Source of the DNA: Clostridia bacterium
Lineage (GTDB): Bacteria; Bacillota; Clostridia; Christensenellales; Aristaeellaceae
NCBI GenBank assembly: GCA_030536295.1
Contig: JAUNQH010000011.1
Coordinates: forward strand, 1-47,937
Reading direction: 5' to 3'
DNA: 47,937 nt
Part shown: positions 15,717 to 24,230 of the stretch, in pieces
How positions within the stretch are numbered: the stretch's first letter is position 1
Layout: every line of letters starts with the position of its first letter
Made by a program: the position numbers and the translations under genes
The notes under the pieces: generated by a model
Seen by the model: only the letters and a program-made list of their open reading frames with translations
Databases searched by the model: none
Told to the model about the DNA's origin: nothing

Positions 15717-18185
15717 TTACAGCGCCGGCAGGATGCATTCGGCGCTCAGATCGGCTCTGTCCGCACGTACGGTAAATACGACTTTCCCGGGCTGCCCCGC
15801 ATTTATGCCGCGTATGATCGCCGCGGCCCTGCCGCCGAATGTCACGGTCTCGTCATCGGTATAATCTTCCTCCGTCACCGGATCCGCCGTGCCGAAGCCG
15901 GCGATCCGTCCAGGGCCCTCGATACCCGCTTCCAGCCGCAGCACCGCGTCAGGCACGATCCTGCCTTCGCTGTCGGTCACTTCAATACCGATATACACCG
16001 CGTCATGGCATTCCGCCGCGATATAGTCCTTTTCCGGTACCAGCCGCAGTGCCGCGGGCTCGCCTGTCGTTTCCAGCCGGTCCCTGCTGACCTCGTTCCC
16101 GTTTTTATAGCTGACTGTCTCCACGGTGCCCGGCGCATAGACCGTATCAAAACACACACTGCACGGGAGCGGACGTTCCTTGCATACCGGTTTCCGCTCA
16201 GCCTCTCTGCCGTTGATGATCAGCGCCGCCTCATCCGCGTTCGTAAACACGGTCAACCGGATGGGCTGCCCTTCATATCCTTTGAAATTCCAGCTCTTCA
16301 GCACATCCGTGAAGCCCCACGGGCTGATGACTTCCGTCTTGCCGTAATGCACCGGATGCTGAGCATACAGATGCGTCTTTTCACTCCCCCACACCACGCT
16401 CCGGTAAGCACCCTGCGGGCGGATATTTCCGATTATATCAATATCCGCGTCATTCGCCAGCCGCCACGGATAAGGTGAGGTCGTCGGCGGCATGATCGCC
16501 CACTGACCCTGCTGCACCAGCGGATCATCCGCATCCACAAACAGGGATTTTCCGATGCCGGCTTCACCGATATAGTCCCATGCCGTCCATGTGAAATCGC
16601 CGATCACATAGGGCAGCCGCTCCACCAGGGGCCAGCGGAAACCGATCTCTTTCGGATAATTCTCGCTGCCCAGGATCACCCTGTCCGGAAAGCGCTCATG
16701 AGACTTCTCATACAGATCTTCCAGATAGTTGTAGCCCACGATATCCAGCCCGTTGGCAAAGGGTTCCGTCAATCTGTCCCACGTGGTCTCCTCATCATGA
16801 TCCGGTGCCGGAAGCGTGGCATCCTTTCCTCTTGTCAACTCATCATCCAGCCCGCACCAGAAGGAGCATATGCCGTTGCTTACGGGTCTTGTTCCGTCCA
16901 GCATCCGTATTGCTTCCGCGAGGCGTGACGCCAGAGGATAGCCGCCGCTCAGCCCGCCGCGCTCGGGGATCTCATTGCCTGTGGACCAGATGATCACCGA
17001 GGGATGGATCCTGTCCCTGCGTACAAATGCGGTCAGCTCCTGCTCCCAGCGTTCGTTGAAGTATGTGCTGAAATCTCCGGGGCGTTTCGCCATTCTCCAC
17101 GCGTCAAACGCTTCATCAAAAATATACATGCCTTCCCGGTCGCAGGCTTCGACCAGTGCTTCGGAAGGTGGATTGTGTGCCGTGCGGATGGCATTGAACC
17201 CGAGCTCCTTCAGTTTACGCACCTTGCGTGCCTCAACTTCATACAGTGATACGGCGCCCAGCAGTCCGTTGTCATGATGCACGCAGCCGCCCTTCAGCTT
17301 CACCGGTCTTCCGTTGATGAGCAGACCTCTCAAGGCATCCGCCGAAACGGTGCGGATACCGAACTGTTTCACACAGCTGTCAAAGACCTTGCGCTCCCCT
17401 TTTTCAAAGCGGGTCCTGTATACGCCTGTATCCGTCACGGTGACCGCAGCCGCGTACAGGTTGGGTTCATCGGCGCTCCATAGTTCCGGTTCCTTTACGG
17501 CGAAACGCAGCCGTGCCGTTTCGGTTTTTCCTGCACCGACCCAGACCGTCTGTTCGGTCTCACATACGGTGCGATGTTCCTTTCCGCCGGTCACGCGGAT
17601 ATGCGTCTTCGCCAGACGGTTCTCCGGCGTTTCGTTGCATATCTCAATACGGGCTTCCATAAAAGCGGTATCAGCCGTGATCTCCTTTGTCCGGATGAAT
17701 ACGCCGTCATCCGCGATATGCACCTGCGGGGAAACGCACAGCTTCACCCCGCGGAACAATCCGCAGCCGGAATACCACCTGGAGGAGGACTGTACCCCGG
17801 CGTTCACATTCACCGTAATACGATTTTCCCTGCCGATGTCGATCAGGTCCGTGATATCCGTGTAAAAAGGGGAATACCCATAGTGATGCTCACCTGCCCG
17901 GCTGCCGTTCACATCCACGGTGGCATGCATCATCACGCCGTCGAATTTCAGCCCCACCCGCATATTCTTCCAGTTCTCCGGGAATGTGTAATACTTCGTA
18001 TAATTGCACATATCTCCCGGGAAATAGCCGCTGTCATAGCCCGCCGGGGCGTCCGCCCTTACCGGCAGACCAATCATGCCGTCATGCGGCAGATCCACGA
18101 TCTGCCTGTTCTCTCCCAGTGAGCCGGGCAGATCCGCGAATCCGCGGCGAAACTCCCATCCATGGTCCAGTTCCATTGTCATCAT
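15717..18185 (-). CDS. Glycoside hydrolase family 2 (beta-galactosidase-like)
   Basis: 822 residues. The domains in order are a jelly-roll sugar-binding domain (1-185), an Ig-like domain (190-290), a TIM-barrel catalytic domain (about 295-590), and a C-terminal Ig/DUF4982-like part (600-822). The acid/base Glu is E405 in 'STGNEIPE' and the nucleophile is E508 in 'ILGSENYPKE'. 'FNAIRTAHNPPSEALVEACDREG' is the typical GH2 barrel signature. There is no signal peptide, so it acts in the cytoplasm on imported oligosaccharides. Beta-galactosidase is the likely activity, but beta-glucuronidase or another GH2 specificity cannot be excluded. The ATG at 18185 follows CGGAGG. A promoter is at 18308-18336. 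Confidence 0.92.
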   Translation of the reverse strand: MMTMELDHGWEFRRGFADLPGSLGENRQIVDLPHDGMIGLPVRADAPAGYDSGYFPGDMCNYTKYYTFPENWKNMRVGLKFDGVMMHATVDVNGSRAGEHHYGYSPFYTDITDLIDIGRENRITVNVNAGVQSSSRWYSGCGLFRGVKLCVSPQVHIADDGVFIRTKEITADTAFMEARIEICNETPENRLAKTHIRVTGGKEHRTVCETEQTVWVGAGKTETARLRFAVKEPELWSADEPNLYAAAVTVTDTGVYRTRFEKGERKVFDSCVKQFGIRTVSADALRGLLINGRPVKLKGGCVHHDNGLLGAVSLYEVEARKVRKLKELGFNAIRTAHNPPSEALVEACDREGMYIFDEAFDAWRMAKRPGDFSTYFNERWEQELTAFVRRDRIHPSVIIWSTGNEIPERGGLSGGYPLASRLAEAIRMLDGTRPVSNGICSFWCGLDDELTRGKDATLPAPDHDEETTWDRLTEPFANGLDIVGYNYLEDLYEKSHERFPDRVILGSENYPKEIGFRWPLVERLPYVIGDFTWTAWDYIGEAGIGKSLFVDADDPLVQQGQWAIMPPTTSPYPWRLANDADIDIIGNIRPQGAYRSVVWGSEKTHLYAQHPVHYGKTEVISPWGFTDVLKSWNFKGYEGQPIRLTVFTNADEAALIINGREAERKPVCKERPLPCSVCFDTVYAPGTVETVSYKNGNEVSRDRLETTGEPAALRLVPEKDYIAAECHDAVYIGIEVTDSEGRIVPDAVLRLEAGIEGPGRIAGFGTADPVTEEDYTDDETVTFGGRAAAIIRGINAGQPGKVVFTVRADRADLSAECILPAL

Positions 18186-18307
18186 ATCGTCTTACCTCCG
18201 TTATCAGCTGACGCCCGCATACGCTCCGGAGCAGTCCCGCCGTTTTCACATTCGCCGGCTTTCCGCCGCGAAAAAACATACTGTTTCGCTCATATACATC
18301 TTTTTTC

Positions 18308-18336
18308 ATTATACATTGAACCGCTGACGGAAACAA
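18308..18336 (-). promoter_or_regulatory. Promoter of the GH2 gene
   Basis: On the minus strand, TTGTTT (18336-18331), 17 bp, TATAAT (18313-18308, exact). The leader to the start at 18185 is about 120 nt. I see no conserved regulatory RNA in it. Confidence 0.65.
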
Positions 18337-18438
18337 GAATGCAGTTTATCATCGCGGAAGCAGGATTTTATCCCGACAAAACAGAAAAACTGATAAAAAG
18401 CTGATGAACTCAGGCATTGAAAGGAGCATTCGATCCGT

Positions 18439-19392
18439 ATGAGCAATCGTGAGCTGATCATCCGGAAGCCCGGCGAGGTCATTGATTTCGAGACCGTGTT
18501 TGAGCTGAACCCTGCGCTCGAAACAAATGAGCCGGCGCACCGCGGCCGCATGATGCGCGTTGATTACACCACTTCCGTCTATGAATACGGCGTGACCTAT
18601 CCCAAATACTGCAATGTCTACCTGCCCTGGTGCTATGATGAGAATGACAGCGGCAGAAGATACAATGTACTTTATTACCAGCATGGCAATACCTGTGACC
18701 CGGAGCTGTTCAACAAGCCGGAAACGATCCGCCTCTTTGACAATCTGTTTGACAGCGGCGAGATCGACCCGTGCATCATCGTATGCACCACCTATTACTT
18801 TGATCCGGAACGCGATGCGGAAGTGCGCAGGACCACCGGTCTGGCTCCGGCCGGAGACAATGATTCCACCGGTTGCCCGCCCAATTTCTACCGCGAGGTG
18901 GTGGAGGATATCATTCCCGCCGTGGAAACACGCTTCCATACCTGGCTGACGGACACGAGCCTGTCCGGTCTCCGGGCATCGCGTGATCACCGCGCCTTCA
19001 GCGGTTATTCCCGCGGGGCGTGCTGCACATGGTACATGCTGCACAACGCCTTTGAGTTTTTCCGGTGGTACGCGCCCATGAGCTGCATGACCACCGCCGG
19101 TCATGATATCTTCAAAAAGCTGACCGAAGAGGAAGTCATTCGCTACATCACCGCGCCCCTGAAGCAGCATCCCGGTCTTCCCTTCTTTATCTACTGCACC
19201 AACGGAGATCCGGAAAAGGATGTGCGCGCCATGAATGAGCAGCTGCTGTATCTGACCGCGCAGCCGGAATTCAGCTACGGCTTCGATCCCGCGGAAAACA
19301 ACATCTGTTTCGCCGTTTCCGCATTCCCGCACACAGATCTGCTGGTGCCGTACTATTATTGGAACTCACTGAAGATTCTGTTCAAAGCATGA
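18439..19392 (+). CDS. Alpha/beta-hydrolase esterase (esterase D/CE1-like)
   Basis: 317 residues, esterase-D-like alpha/beta hydrolase related to feruloyl and acetyl-xylan esterases. The nucleophile elbow is 'GYSRG' with S191; the late 'FPHTDLL' supplies the likely catalytic His. 'YNVLYYQHGNT' is the usual early strand and oxyanion region. There is no signal peptide or carbohydrate-binding domain, which suggests a cytoplasmic enzyme that trims ester groups from imported oligosaccharides, in keeping with the divergent GH2 glycosidase. AAAGGAG lies 12-13 nt before the start, a slightly long spacing. The substrate is not predictable from sequence alone. Confidence 0.83.
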   Translation: MSNRELIIRKPGEVIDFETVFELNPALETNEPAHRGRMMRVDYTTSVYEYGVTYPKYCNVYLPWCYDENDSGRRYNVLYYQHGNTCDPELFNKPETIRLFDNLFDSGEIDPCIIVCTTYYFDPERDAEVRRTTGLAPAGDNDSTGCPPNFYREVVEDIIPAVETRFHTWLTDTSLSGLRASRDHRAFSGYSRGACCTWYMLHNAFEFFRWYAPMSCMTTAGHDIFKKLTEEEVIRYITAPLKQHPGLPFFIYCTNGDPEKDVRAMNEQLLYLTAQPEFSYGFDPAENNICFAVSAFPHTDLLVPYYYWNSLKILFKA

Positions 19393-19458
19393 ATACGCAG
19401 CCGCGGAACCTGCCGGTCCGCGGTGTTTTTCGGCTGTCTGTTTCAGTGAAATGCTCAC

Positions 19459-19487
19459 TTGACTTTTATCCGCGGATAAGATACTCT
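19459..19487 (+). promoter_or_regulatory. Candidate promoter with palindromic operator upstream of DUF6020 gene
   Basis: TTGACT (19459-19464) is followed by a perfect 14-bp palindrome TTATCCGCGGATAA (19466-19479) in the place of the spacer. No good -10 is present at 17 bp (TACTCT at 19482; GATACT at 19480 with a 15-bp spacer). The palindrome could be an operator. The promoter call itself is weak. Confidence 0.35.
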
Positions 19488-19534
19488 GAATTGATGTTTC
19501 GGACGATTTTGATGTATGGGATGGAAGCCAGCCA

Positions 19535-21211
19535 ATGACACAGCAAACGCAGCAAAGCCGTTTTCGCAAATTTATAGCCGTTCTGACAAACAATTTCATC
19601 ACCACATCCGTTCTGTCGCTTCTTTTCGGTATTTGGTTCACGATCGGGTTATGCAACGCGAACGTGAATCTTGACGATTTCCGCATTGACGCGATGACCG
19701 GGCGAAACTGGGTCGTATTGCTTCTGTTCACACTGTTTTTCTATATGCTCATACAGGGTCTGCATTATCTGCTGGACAGCACACACAGAAGAAGAACCGT
19801 TCAAGCCCTCACACAGAAGCAGTATATATTCCTTTTCGCGGCAATGCTGCTCGTACTTGTCAGATACTACGCGTTTCTATTTGTATACAACGGGCCCGGT
19901 TCCGTGCCCACGGATACCTACCAGCAGCTTCAGCAATATGTCGGCGAAAGGGTCCGCAGGAATGACAACCCCTACCTGCTCACATTGCTCTACGGATGGC
20001 TGCATGATATCGGCCGGCGCATCGGCGGAGCAAACGGCGGTATCTACCTCAATCTTTCCATTCAGGTGCTGGTCATGGCCTGGGCGTATGTGCGCTCCGC
20101 GTTTTTTGTCTATGAAAAGACCGGTTCGGTAAAGCTGATGCTGGTGACATGGGCATTTTATCTGATCATGCCGGTATTCGGCGGTCAGGCGCAGATCTGG
20201 CTCAAGGATTCCATCCATTCAGGCATATTCACATTGTTTTTTATCGAGTATGTACGAATGTTTTCCGATGATATCCGGCCGAAAACACTTATCCGTTTCT
20301 GCGTTCTGACTCTGCTCGCGTGTATGACGCGAAAAGCGACGGTGTACATTATCATTGTTTGTCTGCTGCTTCTTACCGTCCGTCATTTACGCAGCATGCG
20401 GAAATCCGGGGAACAAAAGCACCCGGTCTATTGGGCAGCGGTTGCCGGTACGCTTGTGCTATTCATACTGTATGAAAACATCCTGCTGCCGGTCTGCGGC
20501 GTCGCTCCGGCTCAAAAGAAAGAGAATTATGTTATTCCTTTCCGTATCACCACACTGATGGTGCGCGATCACAGTAATGAGCTTTCCGCGGATGATATGA
20601 AAGTGATCGATCGCGTCATGGATCACTCAAAGCTGGCCGAAGCCTACAATCCGGACAACATTGACGCCGTCAAGGCACTGGGAGCCGATGCATCCGATCG
20701 TCAGCTGTCCGATCTCCTGAAACTCGATATCCGGCTTTCCCTCCGTTATCCGCTCACCGCGCTGCAGGCCGTGATCGACGGAACCTGGCGCTATTACTAT
20801 CCGGTACTGAGCGACAGATCCTGGATCCGGGTCTATATTACTGAAGAAGACACTTTCGGATGGTATATGGAAAACCAGTCCGCAAAAAGCCGCCTGTACA
20901 ACTGGTTCTGCGTATTCTGGGAAAAAACGCCGGTCCTGACGATGTTCACCGATCCTGGTCTGTATATCTGGCTGCTGTTCTTCGCATTTTTCCGTGCTCT
21001 GCGTTGCCGTCATATACGCGCAGTAGCTGTCATCACACCGCTCGCGGTATTCGCTCTCGGTCTGCTGGCAACCCCCATCAACGGTGATCTGCGCTACGCC
21101 TTTCCCGTCATAGCGGCGCTTCCGCTCACGGTTGCCGCTTTCGGAAATGAAACTATAACTATTTCCGGCAGCACAAAAGAACAGCATCTGTTTGATGAAT
21201 CTCTGATGTGA
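19535..21211 (+). CDS. DUF6020-family polytopic membrane protein
   Basis: 558 residues with about ten or eleven transmembrane helices. The N-terminus is short and basic-polar, followed by helices at about 24-41, 60-77 and 95-115. A large soluble loop occupies about 335-440 ('FRITTLMVRDHSNELSADDMKVIDRVM'). The helix pattern, 'GSVPTDTYQQLQQYVG' and 'NGDLRYAFP' near the end resemble the DUF6020 group, which has a GT-C glycosyltransferase-like layout. A role in transferring a lipid-linked sugar at the outer face is plausible given the adjacent polysaccharide operon, but this is inference. It ends 24 bp before the promoter of that operon and is not part of it. Confidence 0.75.
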   Translation: MTQQTQQSRFRKFIAVLTNNFITTSVLSLLFGIWFTIGLCNANVNLDDFRIDAMTGRNWVVLLLFTLFFYMLIQGLHYLLDSTHRRRTVQALTQKQYIFLFAAMLLVLVRYYAFLFVYNGPGSVPTDTYQQLQQYVGERVRRNDNPYLLTLLYGWLHDIGRRIGGANGGIYLNLSIQVLVMAWAYVRSAFFVYEKTGSVKLMLVTWAFYLIMPVFGGQAQIWLKDSIHSGIFTLFFIEYVRMFSDDIRPKTLIRFCVLTLLACMTRKATVYIIIVCLLLLTVRHLRSMRKSGEQKHPVYWAAVAGTLVLFILYENILLPVCGVAPAQKKENYVIPFRITTLMVRDHSNELSADDMKVIDRVMDHSKLAEAYNPDNIDAVKALGADASDRQLSDLLKLDIRLSLRYPLTALQAVIDGTWRYYYPVLSDRSWIRVYITEEDTFGWYMENQSAKSRLYNWFCVFWEKTPVLTMFTDPGLYIWLLFFAFFRALRCRHIRAVAVITPLAVFALGLLATPINGDLRYAFPVIAALPLTVAAFGNETITISGSTKEQHLFDESLM

Positions 21212-21234
21212 CCGTTTTTTCAGCCGCACATCGC

Positions 21235-21263
21235 TTGTGAAATGCGTATAAAAATGTTATTAT
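21235..21263 (+). promoter_or_regulatory. Promoter of the exopolysaccharide operon
   Basis: TTGTGA (21235-21240), a 17-bp spacer and TATTAT (21258-21263). It is the only convincing promoter between 21212 and the end of the 15-kb gene run. The leader is about 60 nt, too short for a c-di-GMP riboswitch. Confidence 0.6.
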
Positions 21264-21329
21264 AGAATGTAAAATACTAATGTATGGCCGACAGGTCCGT
21301 CAGATGCTCCGGAAAAGTGAGGTGGAGCC

Positions 21330-22640
21330 ATGTTTGCCGTTCAGGAAGATACCCTGTTTGATCAGAATCATTTGGCTAAGGTTGCGGAGTTTGCAAAAGT
21401 CATGTTGAACTATCATTTCCCGGATTCAGGTAAGCACGCTGAGCATGTACGCCTTTATACCAGGCTTCTGCTCGTTAACTACAATAATATGTATCCGACC
21501 CGTGCGGTCGGCAGTGAAGCAATGCAGATGATCTGCCTCGCGGCATCCCTGCATGATATCGGCATGATCGGCATTCCGGATGTCCTGCTGAAAAAGAAGG
21601 GACCTCTGACGGAGGAAGACAGGCAGCAGTTCCGCAACCATGCGAAAATGGGAGCTGAGATCGTTGACCGTATGGCCGAGATCAATAAGCTGACAAAGCA
21701 GGAATGCGCGATCCTGCACAACGTATGCCTATATCATCATGAGCGCTATGACGGCAGCGGATACCCCGAAGGGCTGAAGGGTGATGAGATCCCCCTGGAG
21801 GCGGTCGCCGTCAGTCTGGCTGAAGTGTATGACGCGCTGACCAGTGAGAACTATACGGCCGCCCGCGGTCATGATGAGGCCATGCGCACGATCCTTTCCG
21901 GTGAGTGCGGCGCCTTCGATCCGGACTGGCTGAAATGCATGGAGAAATGCAGCCGTGATCTGCAGCAGCTGCTGGAGTGCGGCAGTAATGAAGAGCGCCG
22001 TCTGCTGCTGGAAAGCACCTTCGGGCAAAGCAAAAAAGGCTATTGGGTCAAAAAGCGCCTGATCGATCTCGCGCTCTGCATCCCCGCGGCCATCGTGCTC
22101 AGCCCGTTCTGTCTGATCATCAGCGCCGTGATCTGGATCGATGATCCGCATGGCAGCCCGATCTTCAAACAGACGCGGATCGGCCGCCATAAGAAAGAGT
22201 TCACCATGTACAAGTTCCGCTCCATGTATGTCAACGCCGAAGAGCGCCGGCAGGAGCTGGAAGCCATGAATGAAAAGAACGGACCGGTGTTCAAGATCAA
22301 GGGTGATCCCCGCATCACGCGCGTCGGCAGGTTCCTGCGCAAGACCAGCATAGACGAGCTGCCGCAGCTGATCAACGTGATCAAGGGAGACATGACGCTG
22401 GTGGGTCCGCGTCCGCCGCTCCGGTCCGAGGTCGAGCAGTACAGCCGGTACACGGAGATGCGTCTGAGCGTAACGCCCGGGCTCACCTGCATCTGGCAGG
22501 TGCAGCCGAAGCGTGACGATATCAGCTTTGAGGACTGGATGGACATGGATATCGCCTATATCGGCACCAGGTCCGTGCGTGAGGATATGAAGCTGCTGCT
22601 GCTCACGGTATTGAGCGTATTCCGCGGAGACGGAGAATAA
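21330..22640 (+). CDS. HD-GYP domain fused to a priming phosphoglycosyl transferase
   Basis: 436 residues. Residues about 15-210 form an HD-GYP domain, the c-di-GMP phosphodiesterase fold. Visible are 'HAEHV' (36-40), the HD pair H75-D76 in 'LHDIGMIGIPDVLL', H104, H136-H137 and GYP at 144-146 ('YDGSGYPEGLKGDEIP'). The Lys that usually follows HDIG is Met79. Residues about 236-430 are a bacterial sugar transferase of the WbaP/EpsL/PglC monotopic type. It has a reentrant hydrophobic helix 'LALCIPAAIVLSPFCLIISAVI', 'MYKFRSM', 'DPRITRVGRFLRKTSIDELPQ' with the catalytic D342-E343 pair, and 'LVGPRPP'. It should load the first sugar phosphate onto undecaprenyl phosphate. The fusion places a c-di-GMP domain on the committing step. 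It heads the operon. Confidence 0.9.
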   Translation: MFAVQEDTLFDQNHLAKVAEFAKVMLNYHFPDSGKHAEHVRLYTRLLLVNYNNMYPTRAVGSEAMQMICLAASLHDIGMIGIPDVLLKKKGPLTEEDRQQFRNHAKMGAEIVDRMAEINKLTKQECAILHNVCLYHHERYDGSGYPEGLKGDEIPLEAVAVSLAEVYDALTSENYTAARGHDEAMRTILSGECGAFDPDWLKCMEKCSRDLQQLLECGSNEERRLLLESTFGQSKKGYWVKKRLIDLALCIPAAIVLSPFCLIISAVIWIDDPHGSPIFKQTRIGRHKKEFTMYKFRSMYVNAEERRQELEAMNEKNGPVFKIKGDPRITRVGRFLRKTSIDELPQLINVIKGDMTLVGPRPPLRSEVEQYSRYTEMRLSVTPGLTCIWQVQPKRDDISFEDWMDMDIAYIGTRSVREDMKLLLLTVLSVFRGDGE

Positions 22641-22682
22641 CACATTGTCCCTCGCGGACGGAATGAACGGGGGGGAAAAGCC

Positions 22683-24230
22683 ATGAACAAACTCGCCATA
22701 GCGATCGGGGTCCTGTTTTTGCTGTGTGCCGGGCTGACCGTCAGCATGGTTCCGGATATGCTGAGCCTGATCCTGGTCATCCTGATGTGCATCATCATTT
22801 TTGCGGGATTCCTGTTCGGCATGGTGCCGTGCCTGAACGCGAGCGACGGGTTCAAGCGGGCGACCGGCCGGCTGCGCCGCATGAAGGAGACCACCGCTGA
22901 GGACAGATGGCCGATGCTGCGCGAAAACAGCGATCTGTTCGGCAACACGATGCTGAACAGCATGTTCGCCTCCTATATGGAGCACGCGGACGCGCAGTAC
23001 AGAGCCGGTCAGATCGTCAGCAATATCGGCGACACATTCAATGATGACACGCTCAGCCTGAAGTGCTGGCAGTCTCTTTGCGCCCAGATCCCCGGCACCA
23101 TGACCGGTCTCGGCCTGCTGGGCACGTTTCTCGGTCTGATCCTCGGCATCAGCGGGATCGGCTTCAGCAGTGTGACCGTCGCACTGGACAGCGTTGAAAC
23201 GCTGCTTTCCGGTATTGAACTGGCCTTCTATACTTCCATCGTCGGCGTCATTCTTTCCATTCTGTACAACCTGCTCCACCGCGCTGTATGGAATATCGCG
23301 TGGCGGCAGATGGGGCTTTTTGTACGTGAGTTCCATAATACCATGATCCCGACAGCCGAAGAGCAGGAACGCATCCGCAAGAATGAGGATATGGCGAAGA
23401 TCCTTGAAAGGCTGGACCGTATCCCGAAGAATGACGGTTTCCGTGTTGAAGGCGATGAAAACGTGATCCGCCGCAACAACGAGCAGGCGGTCATGGGAAG
23501 CATTCAGGAAGCCATCGCCCGGGGAGAATTCTGTTTTTATCTGCAGCCCCGCTGCCGCCTGTCCAGCCGGAAGATCGTGGCCTCAGAGGCGCTCATCCGC
23601 TGGAATCGTCCGGGCATCGGGCTTCTGAACCCGGGCAGCTTCATGCCGGTCATCGAAAAGAACGGTTTTATCGCCCGGCTGGATCAGCACATCTGGGATT
23701 CCATCATCAGCATGCAGCATCAGCGCATCGAAGCCGGCTTACACACCGTGCCCGTATCCATCAACATCAGCTGTACGGATATTCTCGCGTTTGATGTGCC
23801 GGATTACCTCTCCGGTCTGCTGCAGAAATATGATGTTCCGCCCGTTTATCTGGCGATCGAGATCAGCGAAGCCGCTTATCTGACCGGCGGACCGACAGTC
23901 ATTGAAGTTGAAAAGAAACTGCGCGCCGCCGGCTTCAAGGTGATCATGGACGGCTTTGACGGTGACTTTATGGCGCTGGAAACGCTTGAAGCTTCACCGG
24001 ATGAAGCAAAGCTGAATATGACAACGCTGAAGGGCACCGTGGAGGCTGCTTTCCGCTGTGCGAAGGAAAAGAACATGGTGCTGACGGCCGAGCATATCGA
24101 GAGCATGGAACAGCTGGCCTCGCTGCGCAAATGCGGCTGCGAGGAGGGACAGGGCTACGCGCTGTATGAGCCTATGGATCTGGATGGATTCTATGATATA
24201 GCCGAAAAGAACAGAAAGAAGAAGCCATGA
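22683..24230 (+). CDS. MotA/TolQ/ExbB-like channel protein fused to degenerate EAL domain
   Basis: 515 residues. Four predicted membrane helices: about 4-22, 26-48, 138-160 and 174-198. The last two match the channel pair of the MotA/TolQ/ExbB family: 'IPGTMTGLGLLGTFLGLILGI' and then 'GIELAFYTSIVGVILSIL', separated from helices 1-2 by an 85-residue cytoplasmic part. A helical linker (205-265) leads into an EAL domain (about 268-505). Against the EAL catalytic set I find E302 (EAL motif), N361, E393, D423, K443, E470 and Q490. The second Asp of the DD pair is Gly424, and the Asp of 'KID' is Asn445. Phosphodiesterase activity is therefore doubtful and a c-di-GMP receptor role more likely. Its stop overlaps the next start by 4 bp. 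Confidence 0.87.
   Translation: MNKLAIAIGVLFLLCAGLTVSMVPDMLSLILVILMCIIIFAGFLFGMVPCLNASDGFKRATGRLRRMKETTAEDRWPMLRENSDLFGNTMLNSMFASYMEHADAQYRAGQIVSNIGDTFNDDTLSLKCWQSLCAQIPGTMTGLGLLGTFLGLILGISGIGFSSVTVALDSVETLLSGIELAFYTSIVGVILSILYNLLHRAVWNIAWRQMGLFVREFHNTMIPTAEEQERIRKNEDMAKILERLDRIPKNDGFRVEGDENVIRRNNEQAVMGSIQEAIARGEFCFYLQPRCRLSSRKIVASEALIRWNRPGIGLLNPGSFMPVIEKNGFIARLDQHIWDSIISMQHQRIEAGLHTVPVSINISCTDILAFDVPDYLSGLLQKYDVPPVYLAIEISEAAYLTGGPTVIEVEKKLRAAGFKVIMDGFDGDFMALETLEASPDEAKLNMTTLKGTVEAAFRCAKEKNMVLTAEHIESMEQLASLRKCGCEEGQGYALYEPMDLDGFYDIAEKNRKKKP

Noticed and set aside
21264..21329. c-di-GMP riboswitch before the HD-GYP/transferase gene
   Set aside because: Only about 65 nt are available and no GEMM-I or GEMM-II core sequence is visible.
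21729..23336. 535-residue open frame on the minus strand
   Set aside because: It is antisense to the HD-GYP/transferase and stator-like genes, whose motifs are unambiguous.
22683..24230. Zorya-type anti-phage motor (ZorA/ZorB)
   Set aside because: The channel helices are of the same superfamily, but there is no long ZorA coiled-coil tail, no ZorC/D/E genes, and the neighbours are polysaccharide genes.
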